Part shown: positions 36,690-48,932 of the stretch, piece by piece
How positions within the stretch are numbered: the first letter of the stretch is position 1
Layout of the letters: every line of letters starts with the position of its first letter
Assembly (NCBI GenBank): GCA_910589415.1
Contig: OU342634.1
Span: forward strand, 25,479,144-25,543,143
Direction of reading: 5' to 3'
Origin: Malachius bipustulatus
Taxonomy: Eukaryota; Arthropoda; Insecta; Coleoptera; Melyridae
Length of the DNA stretch: 64,000 nt
Translations under genes and position numbers: made by a program
Notes under the pieces: model-generated
Seen by the model: the letters and a program-made list of their open reading frames with translations, nothing else
Database searches by the model: none
Told to the model about the DNA's origin: nothing

Positions 36690-39290
36690 TATTTCCACTG
36701 TTTCCATTTTTTTTTCACGAATTCTTCATTTCTACCACTATTTCCGCATTATTCCACTATTTCAAAAATTCTCACATTATTCTTTATTTCCATCATTGTA
36801 TACAATTATTTCCACGAGCTAACATCTCCGATGAAAAAGTGTGCAATTATTTTATTTCCACATCCTAAAAGTTTTTTCATAATTTTCCCTTTATTTCCAT
36901 TATTTCCAGTATTTCCACATTACTTCTTCTATTTACATTTTATTCCCACTAATTTCCTCTATACCCGGTGTCCAGTTTAAAATGCAGTACCTACATGGGT
37001 ATATTGGAAACGGTAAGAGATACAGAGTCGGTTAAATTAGAGAAAAGTTGCACAATTTGATGCTTATCAATAATCTGGAACATAATTGAGGACAACTTCA
37101 CCCGTTGCTGAAATATCCTGAAAAAACTGAAAAATCAAAATTTCTTATTTTACCCATATTATCTTTTTTATTATTGGGAAATAATGAATTATTTTTGTGG
37201 GTTTACATAAGTCGACAAAAGCTATCCGTTTGACATTACAAAAATTTTCAAAGCCGACTAGATCCCAGAGTTTTCATTGCCAACTTTTGTTTTTCTTATG
37301 GCCGCCATATTGTTTTTCTATGTCATTCGGTATGAAAAAAATAATGGAAACAAAAAACTAATAAACTTCAAAAAATAAATTTAAAAAATTTTTATTCAGT
37401 TTTTTCCCTAAAAAAAGACAACTTTTTAGGCCGAATATCATAGAGAAATTAAAAAACCATAAGGCATGACTTCATTCATATTGAAGTATTTCAGCGATTT
37501 TTTTTGTTTTTCTTCAAAAAAATAATACAAATTTTGGAATTTTTTTTCGAAGTTTATTAATTTTTGGTTTCCATTATTTTTTTCATACCGAACGACATAT
37601 GGCGGCCATAAGAAAAACAAAAGTTGACAATGAAAACTCTGGGATCTAGTCGGCTTTGAAAATTTTTGTAATGTCAAACGGATAGCTTTTGTCGACTTAT
37701 GTAAACCCACAAAAATAATTCATTATTTCCCAATAATAAAAAAGATAATATGGGTAAAATAAGAAATTTTGATTTTTCAGTTTTTTCAGGATATTTCAGC
37801 AACGGGTGAAGTTGTCCTCAATTATGTTCCAGATTATTGATAAGCATCAAATTGTGCAACTTTTCTCTAATTTAACCGACCCTGTATCTCTTACCGTTTC
37901 CAATATACCCATGTACTGCATTTTAAACTGGACACCCGGTATACACATTGTTTTCATAATTTTCAGTATTTCCACACTATTTCCACAATATTTCTACTAT
38001 TTTCACTTTATTTCCACTATTATATTCACATTATTATCTCCATCATTTAAAAGTATTGTCAGTTATTTCCACATAATTTCGAGTTATTAACACCGCGCAG
38101 TGTACAATTACTTCATAAAATAAATATGTAATTAACACCTCCGATGAAAAAGTGGTGCAATTATTTCCACAGACAAATTATTTCCTCTATTTTCACATTA
38201 TTTCCACTATTTCCACATTATTTCTCATTATTGCACTATTTCTATTGTTTACATTTTATTTCTTACTCCATTTCTTAACTGTTTCCAATGTTTCCTCATT
38301 AAGTATTAGCCACATTTCCATTTAAGTTATTTTCCATCATAGTGTACAATCGAGTGTACAACTATTTCCACGAGCTAATACCTCCGATGAAAAAGCAATT
38401 ATTTCCACATAGGTATTAAATTATTTCTTCAATTTTCACATTATTTCCATTATTTACACTATTTCCACATTATTTCTACTAAGTATTTACAATTCATTTC
38501 TTCCAGTATTTCCACACTGTTTCAATATATCCCCCACTTTCACGTATTCTAAGTTATTTCCATAATTTTCTCTTTATTTCCACTATTTACACATTAGTTC
38601 CATTATTTCCACACTGTTTCCAATATTTCTACATTATTTCCCCCATTTCCAGTTATTTTAAGTTATTTCCATCATAGTGTATGTACAATTATTATTTCCG
38701 CAATTTTCTCTATTATTTGCACTATTTATATTGTTTACATTTTATTTCTTCCGCCATTTCTACACTGTTTCCAATGTTTCCACATTACTCCCCCCATTGC
38801 CATTTAATATATTTTCCATCACAGTGTACAATAATTTCCTCATAGGTACTAAATTATTTCCTTAATTTTCACTTTATTTCCATTATTTACACTATTTCCA
38901 TGTTATTTCTACTATTTAGAATTAATTTCTTCCAGTATTTCCACAACGTTTCAATATTTTCTCCATTTCCATGTATTCTAAGTTATTTCCATAAGTTTCT
39001 CTTTATTTCCTCTAGTTCTACATTACTTCTACTATTTACATTTTATTTCCACTAATTTATTCTATTTCCACATTACTTCCATTATTTCTACACTGTTTCC
39101 AATATTTCCACATTATTTCCCTCATTCCCACTAATTTTATGTTATTTCCATCACAATTTTCGTTTTATTTCCATTATTTCCACATTATTCATGCTATTGA
39201 CATTTCTCCCCCACTATTTTCTTCCACATTTCCACTATTTCCAATTATTTTCAGATATTTCCACCATACTGTACAATTATTTCCACTAGA
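36690..39290. repeat. Degenerate TTTCCAC(TATT) array, split by a foldback
   Basis: Dozens of irregular units close to ATTTCCACTATT or ATTTCCACATT occur at 36690-36960 and 37950-39290. A recurrent longer phrase, ACCTCCGATGAAAAAG next to TGCAATTATTTCCAC, appears near 36828, 38137 and 38387. All apparent open frames in it are Ser/Phe/His-rich by-products of the repeat. Confidence 0.88.
36963..37942. mobile_element. 980-bp foldback inserted in the TTTCCAC array
   Basis: Left end ACCCGGTGTCCAGTTTAAAA after TAT, right end TTTTAAACTGGACACCCGGT before ATA. The arms are long and nearly perfect through AGAGTCGGTTAAATTAGAGA, TCGACAAAAGCTATCC and TATTGTTTTTC.. to a centre near 37440. A single-armed relative is at 12.7-13.0 kb. 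Confidence 0.9.
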
Positions 39291-41390
39291 GAGAACACCC
39301 CCTTGGAGTGCAACCATTTGGTGCAGATTAGATTGAAGGTACATATTGAAATCTGGAAGAGGGTTTATCCCAATCTATAAAAAATAAAAAATCGGCACTT
39401 CATTTGACACTTTCAGATGATGGTCCTCTGTCCTCGAATGACGATGGACATTATCTTCCGTCAGTATGGTGACTTAGAAGACCCTGAACAAATACTATCG
39501 ATTCCTGCAGACATTCCAATAAGTAGCGATGAACTGATGCAATATGAGTATCATTTTCCATAATATTCCGAAGAAGTTTTTTTTGGAATAGACCCGAGAA
39601 GAGACCTAATTTGCGAAATATTTAGATGGAGAGCTCAAAGTCTGGATCAGTCTTTCATCCCATCATCCCAAACGCCATCAATTTTATTGCGATTTCAGAG
39701 CGAGAAAGCCTCTGGGAGAAAACCGTTCAACCATAAAAGGTTTTTGCTCTGTTCTAAACTACCTACTTAACGAATTCAAATTAATGCAAAGTTTAATGGA
39801 TATTTTGTTTTGTTTTGTTTTGTTTATTCAACAATAACTACATCAGTCTCACGATCCGTTATTATTGTATTCATGTATTCTCAAGCAGGAAGTAGAGGTG
39901 GCATTTGTTTTCTGGGCAGTAACAGTGATCGAAACCGAAAAGAGCAGTTACCGGAATGATATTTGACGATATATCTGACGGTTTCCGCATCACCATCAGC
40001 ACCAGAGAAAAAGTAGAATGAAAGGTAGAAGAGAACCCTACGTTGTGTGATAGATAACATCATACAAAAAAGCTTTACTTAGAAAATCTACGCCCAAATT
40101 CCGTATACCGGAATCTGGATGAAAATTAATTATAACATTTTTACCTAATGATTAAAAATGAAATTTTACCTTACTGGGAATATACAAACTAACAAAACTT
40201 ATAGGTAGGTAATAGTTACACTTAACCATAAGCAATGAAACGTTCTAAATTCTGAAAGTTCCAATCAATTGGAGAATACTGATTTATTTAATTCAATAGC
40301 CCATGGAACAGGTTCACACCGAGCTTCAATTCCAGACGCACCGTTCAAAAACATTTTAAAGTCGGTCGACAATATGGCCAACGAAGAAAAACAAAATTTA
40401 CTTTGTCTGTACTACTATTTCTGCGAAATAAATTCTCTTTTTCTCCACAAAAGATACCATCCGAGCAAAAAAAGGATTCATAAAAAATAAAATAAAAAAA
40501 TAAGGGTCGGCGAAAATCCAGGCGAAAATAATAATTACAAATATTTTATCAATGATTAATAAATAGCCTAATATTAAAGTAAGTCACTTCTTTATTATAT
40601 TTTCTTGGAGTAGGGGCTCTTTACCCGAGGAGAAGTCACCAAACCCCAGTAAGATTGTTTTAATAAAACGCACCGCCGAATGTTTATGGCAATAATGTAC
40701 ACATCGTTAATATTACTCTTATCACCATAACGTTGTACTGTTAGTTTATTTCATGAGCAATGGCAGTGCAATAAAATAATATCAACTACCATGGAATGGA
40801 ATATTTAATCTAATGGAGAATGGAGTGTAATAAAAACAGGATATCCTCATAATCATTTCGGTAGGTATCACTCAAACGCAGTCCACCTTAGTGCGTTAGG
40901 TGATGTTGGTGGTGATGGTGATGGTGATAACAACAACAACAACAACAACTAACAGTTATGGTAAAAATAACAGTGAAAGTAATACCTAATGAGTTTTAGA
41001 TTAGAAAATAATTCCTATTGACTTGAAAAAAAGTGAGTCAGAGTCATGATTTTCGGGTACGAGCCATCTCGGATAACGTATAGGTATGTTTAGCCTTTAA
41101 TTTTGTAATTACGATGACATAAAAGCAGTTAGCTTTAATTGGCTTACATATTACATCGAAATGGTTTTATTTTTGGATCTCATCTGCTCTGCTCTCGGTG
41201 CTGATGCGTGTGTGTGTGTAACCTTGTTATACGAGGTCTTCTTTGAAGCTAGAGCGATTAATTGCAGAGGAGTTTATATGTACGGGATATTTCGGAACTC
41301 TACAAATTTCCAAATTACTTACATGTACACACAAACTACTCGTTCAAAAATGAAAGAAAAAGTTCACTTATGATTATGAATTCACTTAAA
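39291..41390. other. No recognised gene; short simple repeats
   Basis: A 48-codon frame from ATG 39417 is unrecognised. TTTTG repeats at about 39803-39823; GGTGAT then AAC repeats at about 40905-40950. Confidence 0.45.
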
Positions 41391-41399
41391 AATTCAAAC

Positions 41400-42394
41400 T
41401 GGGTGGTAAAACATCATAATCGATTGTCCAACGTAGTACCATGTTTTACCACCAATTATTTTCGTTTTACCACCATTAGTTTGTTTATGGATTTTTTTTA
41501 TTTCGGGCCAACTTCACAAGCCCGAAAAAACCGCCGGCTGGGTAGTAGGTATAACGTACAATTCGATTGTCTATAAAAATTTTGTCGATAAAATGTACCT
41601 ATGGGGTAACTCGGGCCGAGTTCCCGAGGGTGATAAAACCAAAACGGTGACTATAAGGTGGTTAAAAACGTTGTACCACTTTGTACCAATGCGAGAAAAG
41701 ATTTTACCACCCCTTAGTTTTTATTTACCACCACCCGAATCCCCACCCTAGGCCGTTTTGTGTTTATGAAATCCGGACCAACTTCACAAGCACGTAAATA
41801 CGGGAAGGTTTTTTTTCCAGGTGATTGAAAACGTTTTACCATTTTGTACCAATCCTAGAAAAGGTTTTACCACCCCAAAGCTTTAATTTACCACCCCCAG
41901 ATCACCGCCCGGGGTCGTTACGTGCCTATAAAGAAATTCGGGCCAGTCAGAAGCACGTAAAAATGACAAGGTTTTTTTCCCAGGTGATTGAAAACGTTTT
42001 ACTGGGTACCAACACGATAAAAGATTTACCACTCTTGTGAAGTTATCTCGAATTTCATAAAGCACATAACGCCCAAGGGAGGGGTTTCTGGAAGGGGGGA
42101 TAAATGAAAGCTAAGGGGTGGTAAAATCTTCTGTCGGGTTGGTACAAAAAAGTACAACGTTTTCAACCACCTTATCGTCACCGTTTTGGCCCGAGTTACC
42201 CCATGGGTATAGGCTATGATAAAAATTATTTATTCAAAAACTTTTTTCCTAAAGGTGGTAAGACAAAGTGAGCTGGTGGCAAAACATGGTCTAATAATGA
42301 TCTAATGATACATAAAAACATAAAGCGGTAAAACGAATTTTGGTAATGAAACATGGTCCAACATTGGACAATCAATTAGACGTTTTGCCACCCA
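41400..42394. mobile_element. Foldback of about 1 kb with repeated TTTTACCACC motifs
   Basis: GGGTGGTAAAACATC..CGATTGTCCAACG at the left is mirrored by GGACAATCAATTAGACG..CCACCC at the right. Inner blocks GGGTAACTCGGGCC and AAACGGTGACTATAAGGTGG are mirrored near 42154-42205. The middle holds two or three direct repeats (CCAGGTGATTGAAAACGTTT at about 41817 and 41980). Confidence 0.82.
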
Positions 42395-42399
42395 GCCCG

Positions 42400-44190
42400 A
42401 ATTCTTTTCGGGCCAACTTCACGTCCTTCGCCGTTCGATCAACGTTAAATTTAAGATAGGAAGAATTGGTTATTGTTGAATTAAAATCTCCTTAAGAGCT
42501 TATGGACATGTTAATGGCGTGTGGTGCAACTGCTGATGGCAATGGGGCAATGGTAGTGAGGCTGTCAATGAGTTTTTACGCCGTTGTCAATTATCACCAC
42601 ATAATCTAAGCAGCCACCGGTGTATCTTATCTATTTTACATTCTATTGTCTATACCTCGGGCACTGTCGTTTAGGCGACAATAATTCTCTCGGGACGTGA
42701 AGTTGTATAGGTAGTTACATATTACAAAAAAAAGGAAATATGTAATATGAGATTTTAGCCTGTTTAATAAACGTGACCTAATGTAGTGTAACCTACTCCG
42801 GCCATTTCGTCCACAAATAGCATTACAACGGCGATAAAGTAATTGAATAGCGCTTGCTTGACGCATACCTGAGTCCAGAGCATGATATAACCGATAAGAC
42901 TGACTAAAAGCCTCTTATCTGCTAGTCACCTCGCGTTCTTGAAACACTCGTAAACAGATAAATTAAAAAAATCAAGCACAACGCAAATTATATTTGAATA
43001 TTATTTCATATTGCTCATTCTTTCCTCTACTCACTCACGTATTTTCAACGGATCTAATTAATTTGCTCGTACTGTATACGCCCAGTCGCTCTACGTTCAT
43101 TAACCGACATAACGCCGCTTTGACAGTGCTCTATTTTCACTGGAGGTTAGCGAATTATTGTTTGGATGAACTGCGTGGCCTTTCATACGGACCCCAGGGC
43201 ATAGAATTCGTGACATCAGAGAAGAGGAAATGTTGCCGTTATTGGATTTTACGCGTTCCCCAGGTCTCGATATCAACACCAAAAATGTTTTATTGATTTC
43301 ATCGTTCTGTTAAAGACATGACATGAAAGGTGTTTCACCGTGGAATTGCATATTTTTTCTCAAAACTAAATAGAAACGAGTTCTGATCATAAGACGTTAT
43401 CACGGGAACATCAATCAAAACATTACTATCTTGATTACTATACTCCTTTCTGGTACGGAGACTAAGACTGCTGCTCAGCTCTGTCTCAGTTACCTCTGAA
43501 TTATCTTGGAGACCTGGTCCCTTTGGTTTGTACAGAATTTCCAGGGTCAGTTGAAATTTCGACACTTAACACTGTACCTGTAAAAGCACTAGAACTTCCA
43601 CAGGTGGCAAGATGTGATACCAGGATCCCATGCCCTGATGTATCGAACAAAGAGAACTTAGTTGCTGCTACGAAATTTCCACGAGGGTTTGAACCAAGAG
43701 GGTCCACCAGAGTTCTCTCTCACGCATTGGAGAAAGAAGGGGATCGAGTGCAACCTCCCCAGTTTGGCGGATCCATTTCTTCAGAATTTCTTTCAAAGGG
43801 CTGGTCGTGGGATCGTTAAAGAGGACTTCCCGCTGTGTACCCGCTCCCTAGATTCTCGCACTAGGGGGAGATTTCTCAAGCCACGTTGACTTGCATGGGT
43901 TACCACAACTTTAACTTTGCTCGAAACAGACGATGCAAAAAAAATCGACGATACCAAGGCAACTCATGGCTAAAGAACTAGAAACAAACTTCTCCCCTAT
44001 TCGGTCACTTCGCCAGTTGGCCAGAAAGTCTAGAGAGACTTTCACAATTTCCAGCATTCCGCTCTTACACTGGCAAACCGGACGGGACCATTTTATCTGC
44101 ATCTGTTGAGAAAAATGCAAACTGTTTGCGGATTTATTTACTTCTCATTCTGCTGTTGATTTTCAGCAGAAAACGTTGTTTCCATTATAA
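42400..44190. other. No recognised gene
   Basis: The stretch 43.1-44.1 kb is less AT-rich and has overlapping 60-100 codon frames on both strands, none recognisable. It may be a decayed transposon or unannotated exon. Confidence 0.35.
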
Positions 44191-44194
44191 TTTT

Positions 44195-45010
44195 CAGTCA
44201 TAATGCGCATTCTTAAGACCCTGGACCAACAAAGCGAGTTGTCTCGATGTTTTACCCGTAAAGAAATTGGTTCCAGAATTACTGGAAGATGTCGAATAGT
44301 TTGCTTCGTGTATGACGATGCTCCCGCACATTTTTGTAGCAGCCCATCAGCTTGGACTTCAATGGTTCAAATAATTTTCCTGGTTACCGAATCACTTAGC
44401 CAGAATTTCACCAGATCCATCATTCCTCATCAAACTGACACTGGAAACTGAAAACTCAGATCTAATAAAAAAGGCTTCATCAAATCAACAATATTGTGGA
44501 TATTCAGGACAAAACCTGTCTTCGGTTGAATCTAAACTGTCAGGTATTGTTACCTGGCAGCGTGTCTTAAAGCGAATTAGACCCTGGACCAACAAAGCGA
44601 GTAGTCTTCATGTTTTACTCGCTAAGAAATTGTTTCCAGAATTTCTGGAAGATCTTCCGATCCAATTAAGAAAAATTTTTGTTCCTCACATTTTAGTAAT
44701 ACTCCCTCAGCACTTGAGCTTCAACGGGTCGAAATGTTTTTCCTGGGTCGCTAATAAGGCAGTTACACAGCAGACTGTGAATAGGCCAATCTTTATTCAC
44801 ACTGTTGTGGATTTTCAGAAAAATTATGCCACCAAATATTTCTTCGGTTGAATCTAAATGTGTTACCTGATACCTGTTACCAAGCAGCGTAACCCTATGA
44901 CCCTGAACCACCAGAAATTTTTTATTGATGAAGTATATCGCCATTTTCTGCAAGAATCGTTTCCAGAGTAGCTTGAAGATCTTCTCATTTTGCCAATATA
45001 AGCAGTCAGT
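44195..45010. repeat. Three diverged direct repeats, period about 310-365 bp
   Basis: AGACCCTGGACCAACAAAGC at 44216 and 44579, and ATGACCCTGAACCACC at 44898, each head a unit. GTTTCCAGAATT.CTGGAAGA follows each, and TTCGGTTGAATCTAAA occurs near 44522 and 44842. Confidence 0.75.
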
Positions 45011-45109
45011 ACTATGGGGGTTGTATTATAAATAAATAAATAAACGGGGGTCCTACATCCTATGCCGCATCCTGTATTTCGATCGTCATTTATCCATTTA
45101 TTTATTAAA

Positions 45110-45255
45110 AAGGCGGACCAAATTTTTGCCGGCAAACTTATCAGCGGCTCAAAAAAACACAGAGGGGGAGAAAATCAAAACAATAGCAAAACGTTCCAAA
45201 ACCTAATTCAATGGGAATTTTTTTTCGCGCTCTACTGGTGGGACGGATGGTCTTT
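45110..45255. repeat. Copy of the 51-kb repeat
   Basis: AACACAGAGGGGGAGAAAAT, ATTCAATGGGAATTTTTTTT and CGCTCTACTGG match the reverse of 51.4-51.5 kb. Confidence 0.7.
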
Positions 45256-45412
45256 TTATTACTTATCCATATACTTATCATCTTTAAGAGTTCCATCTCT
45301 CATACATTTTCAATTCCTTCTCTCCACTGTGTTGCCGGTCTTCATCTTCTGCTTGTGTACATCAGTTGTATTTAAAACGGCAAATCTGCTTCAGGAACGA
45401 CAAATCTTGCTT

Positions 45413-45414
<2 letters not shown>

Positions 45415-45509
<95 letters not shown>
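45415..45509. repeat. AG microsatellite, about 47 units
   Basis: An uninterrupted AG run of 95 bp. The Arg-Glu frames across it are artefacts. Confidence 0.98.
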
Positions 45510-45511
<2 letters not shown>

Positions 45512-46370
45512 AATCAGCTCCCAGGAAAAGGCTAAAATCACGTCTCAATCACTGAATGTTCATCGCGCGTAAAGCAACAGCAGCAAATCGGTTTCTGCAC
45601 GGGTATTTTAAAGTCCAACTTGACATAATAATTAACATGAATATGTAAAGACACCCGCAGATCCTAGTAAAATGATATATGTGGCAATTTAATAGAAAAA
45701 TATAGTACATACATACTTCACATGCTCAATATTCAGAAAGGTATTAATAATAAGACTTACCAAAGGATTAAACAGGCAGATGGATGGTATAAAGTACAAA
45801 AGTAGACAATTTGCCGAACCTGATATGCGCATGGAAAGTTGCCTATAATGTTGAAAGGAAATGTAATAAAGTAATAGCCTTAAATAATTGAAACAAAAAT
45901 GTGAAATGTGAATAAAAATGAAATGCCGATTGTAACCGTGAAATGTTACAGAGTTTAGAAAACAAATAACCTTCCTCCCTTGATGTGCCCTATTTTTGAT
46001 ATTGGGTTGTATACCTATCCAAAGGACGGGAGCACCTCAATTTTGGCTGTCTTCTTTATAAAATTTAAATCTTTGGATTTTCGTATTTCGTATTTTTTAT
46101 ACTTATATACCTTATAATAACCCTGTCGATGATGTCCAAGACCAGGCCAATTATTGCATTGGGCGAAACCATCAGAAACTCGCCTGGAGCTTGGGATAAA
46201 CGGGTTCGGGGGTCATTGAAACGGAGATTGGAGGTATATCATGGTCGGAGGCGTTTTGAACAACGTTTATGATTTTTATTGTTTCTGTTATTTTTTCCAA
46301 TAAAGAACGGTTACCTGTTTGAAGGCTATTTTTGGTTGAGTGATCTTCTCGAAACCCGCTTCAGCATAAA
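45510..46370. other. No gene seen
   Basis: AT-rich, no recognised repeat or protein. Confidence 0.5.
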
Positions 46371-46492
46371 AAAAGAGATACAGGGGCAAAATTTACAGGA
46401 GTGGTTCTTCTCATAAATATAAGTGGAAAAAATTAATTTCCGCTCAAAATGACGTTTCGGTCAAAATATACAGTGTCAAAGAATAAAAATAT

Positions 46493-47892
46493 AGAGGTGT
46501 CTCATAATATGTGGGTAATTTCTCGGATTTGGGGGAAAATAGCTATAACGTTTATTCCTACGAGACACCCCTGGAAATATATTAGGCACCCCTTAAAGTT
46601 AAGGGTTGCAGTAGGTATCTATTTTTTTGCAGTAACTTTTTCATTAGTTGGCCGTTATTGTTGAAATTTGGCAGTGTTATTTGTGGCAATAAACCCGATG
46701 TAGATTACAATTATTAAGTCCAGTGGTGTCCAAGGGGACCACCCTCACCAATATTATTACAAAGAAAAATGCCACTGAATTTTTTAAAATTAATTAATTA
46801 ATTTTTTTATTCATTTCTGTATGAAATGTTTCTAAATATTCAGGTAAGTGTTTATCTACAGGGTGTTAATTAAGTATGTACTTAATTTTACAAATGATAG
46901 CAAATAATGCTTCGTTTTCAAGATACAAGGTGTTTAATCATAACTTTAAAAAAATGGTTTTTCCTCAATATCTTAAATATCCCTTGCTCAATTTTGTTGT
47001 AATTTGGTAATGTTATTTGTAGTAATAAGGAGCTCCTTTAACCCCAATTAGTGGCGAGTATGGTGACACCCTCGCCATCAATATTATTACAAAGAAAAAT
47101 GTACGCCACTGACTTTTTTTAAATTTTGTTATTGTTTTAAGATTATGCAATTGATAATACAACTTTTTTCTCTTGGTTTTTTTTTGTATCTTGGTTCTCT
47201 TTGAGTTTTTTTTTGTATCTTGGTTCGTTTTCGAAATAAAAAAATTCATCGCTTAGGTAATTTCATATCCCTGGACCAACCAAGAAACATGGGGAAAAAT
47301 AAAAAAATAAAATTCATTAGTTTATTCGATGTAAGAAATGTAGTTTATTTAGTGTTTATTTTTGTTGTTGTGGTTACATATAGGTTATTAATAAAAAGTA
47401 ATTATAAAAAAATATATAAAAAAATGTTTCCCGTGTTTTTTGTGTGGTCCAGGGATATGCAATTAAGTGGATTTTATTTATTAATCCTAAAACTAAGGTG
47501 CGAAAAAAATTCAAGAAACAAAAAAGTTGTATCATTAGTTGTTAATCTGAAATAATATCAAAATTTAATAAAAAGTCAGTGGTGTACATTTTTCTCAGCA
47601 ATAAAATTGGCGAGGGTGCCCCTCGAACGCCACTGAACTCGATAATTTTAATCTACTTGGGGTTATTACCACAAATAACACTGCCAAATTTCAACAATAC
47701 CGGCCAACTAATGAAAAAGTTATTGCAAAAAATTAATTTTCAACCCTTAACTTTAAGGGGTAATATCATTCCAGAGGTGTCTCGTAGGAATAAACGTTAT
47801 ATGTAGCTATTTTTTTTTAATTTATTTTTACTACATTCACCTGGCAATCCGGGCAATCCTGGGGATTGCCCACATATTATGAGACATGCCTG
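46493..47892. mobile_element. Foldback, GGCGT/TTTGGCAG family (copy 2), inside another foldback
   Basis: Ends AGGTGTCTCATAATATGTGG and CCACATATTATGAGACATGC. The arms share TTGTTGAAATTTGGCAGTGT and AGTCCAGTGG(T/C)G. The centre (AAGAAATGTAGTTTATTTAG, TCCAGGGATATGCAATTAAG) is homologous to the centre of 2959-3958. A second left-arm-like segment at about 46860-47110, with its own CAGGGTGTTAATTAAG end, suggests a further partial insertion or duplication. Confidence 0.75.
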
Positions 47893-48279
47893 TATAATAG
47901 TTTTCCTGTAAATTTAAACTGATTATGATACAACTTGGCATGAAACAAAGCTCTTGAATTTTATTATTTCAGGTTTTGTAGATGTCTTCCAAGGGCGTAC
48001 GTATTCAGATACAAATTCATCAGAAGGAAAAGTCCCTCTCTATCTTTTACACCACTAACTTTTTTTTACAATTGCATGTGGTTATTCGACATGCGCTTGC
48101 ATTTTAGAACAAAATAGTAGGTACTTCCCAATTTTTTTCATACGGTGCACCGTTTTTGAGATAGGTATTTGAAGCTTTCTCAGGTATTGTTGGGTCATTT
48201 CTATTGCAAAATTATTGATTTCATTAAAAGTTATCTGACTAGAATTTTTATGCAAAATGTTATTCTTAATAATTATTAC

Positions 48280-48620
48280 CTAGTGACATTGGCTGAGGAA
48301 AGTTCAAATATCTCAAAAACGGTGCGCCGTGTGAAAAAAAGTAAGGAATACTTTTTTGTTCTAAAATGTATGGGCTATAATAAAACCTTTTGGCATATAC
48401 AATAAAATCAGTGGCGTAAAAGATAGGGAGGGAAAAGCTCGGGGAAAAGTAGCGCCAACCCTGAATATTAGATTAGTGACATTGTCTGTGGAAACTTCAA
48501 ATATCTCAGAATCCGTGCACCGCATAAAAAAATGGAAGAAGAATTCTTGTTCCAAATGGCATGGGCTATTCAATAACGTTTTGACATGTGCAATAAAATC
48601 AGTGACATGAAAGATAGGGA
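48280..48620. repeat. Direct duplication of about 190 bp, with an inverted partner at 47.98-48.13 kb
   Basis: CAATAAAATCAGTGGCGTAA AAGATAGGGAGG at 48401 recurs as CAATAAAATCAGTGACATGA AAGATAGGGAGG at 48590. AGTGACATTG, TTCAAATATCTCA and TGGGCTAT also repeat. TCCCTCTCTATCTTTTACAC at about 48032 is the inverted counterpart. Confidence 0.7.
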
Positions 48621-48932
48621 GGAAAAAGGGGCTCCAAATCTGAACATATTTAATCCACTATAGAAGACATCTGCAAAACCTGAAATACCAAAATTAAAGA
48701 TCTTTGTTTGTTTATCGTTTATGCCAAGGCCAAGTTTCGTCAAAATCGGTTCAAAGTTGAACGAGTTGTAACCAAAAACCGTTATATTTTTTTAAACTTT
48801 GACACCCTGTATCCTCGCCTGTATCTTTTAAACGAAACGTCATTTTGAGCTGAAATTTATATTTTCAACTTATACTTATGAGAGGAACTACCCCCTTAAA
48901 TTTGGCCTTATATCTCTGAAACAGCCTGTATA

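Larger units (their letters stand above)
46375..48925. mobile_element. Foldback opened by nested insertions (outer arms 46375-46490 and 48782-48925)
   Basis: AGAGATACAGGGGCAAAATT, GGTTCTTCTCATAAATATAA, CTCAAAATGACGTTTCGGTC and ACAGTGTCAAAGAAT on the left are mirrored in the right arm (ACTTTGACACCCTG, AAACGAAACGTCATTTTGAG, TTATGAGAGGAACTACC, ATATCTCTGAAACAGCCTG). Another foldback (46493-47892) and a repeat pair (47.98-48.61 kb) lie between the arms. Confidence 0.75.

Noticed and set aside
36629..39336. Several Phe/Ser/His-rich open frames suggesting secreted or membrane peptides
   Set aside because: They follow the TTTCCAC repeat and have no other support.
45062..45572. Open frames with long Arg-Glu tails
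   Set aside because: The tails come from the AG microsatellite at 45415-45509.
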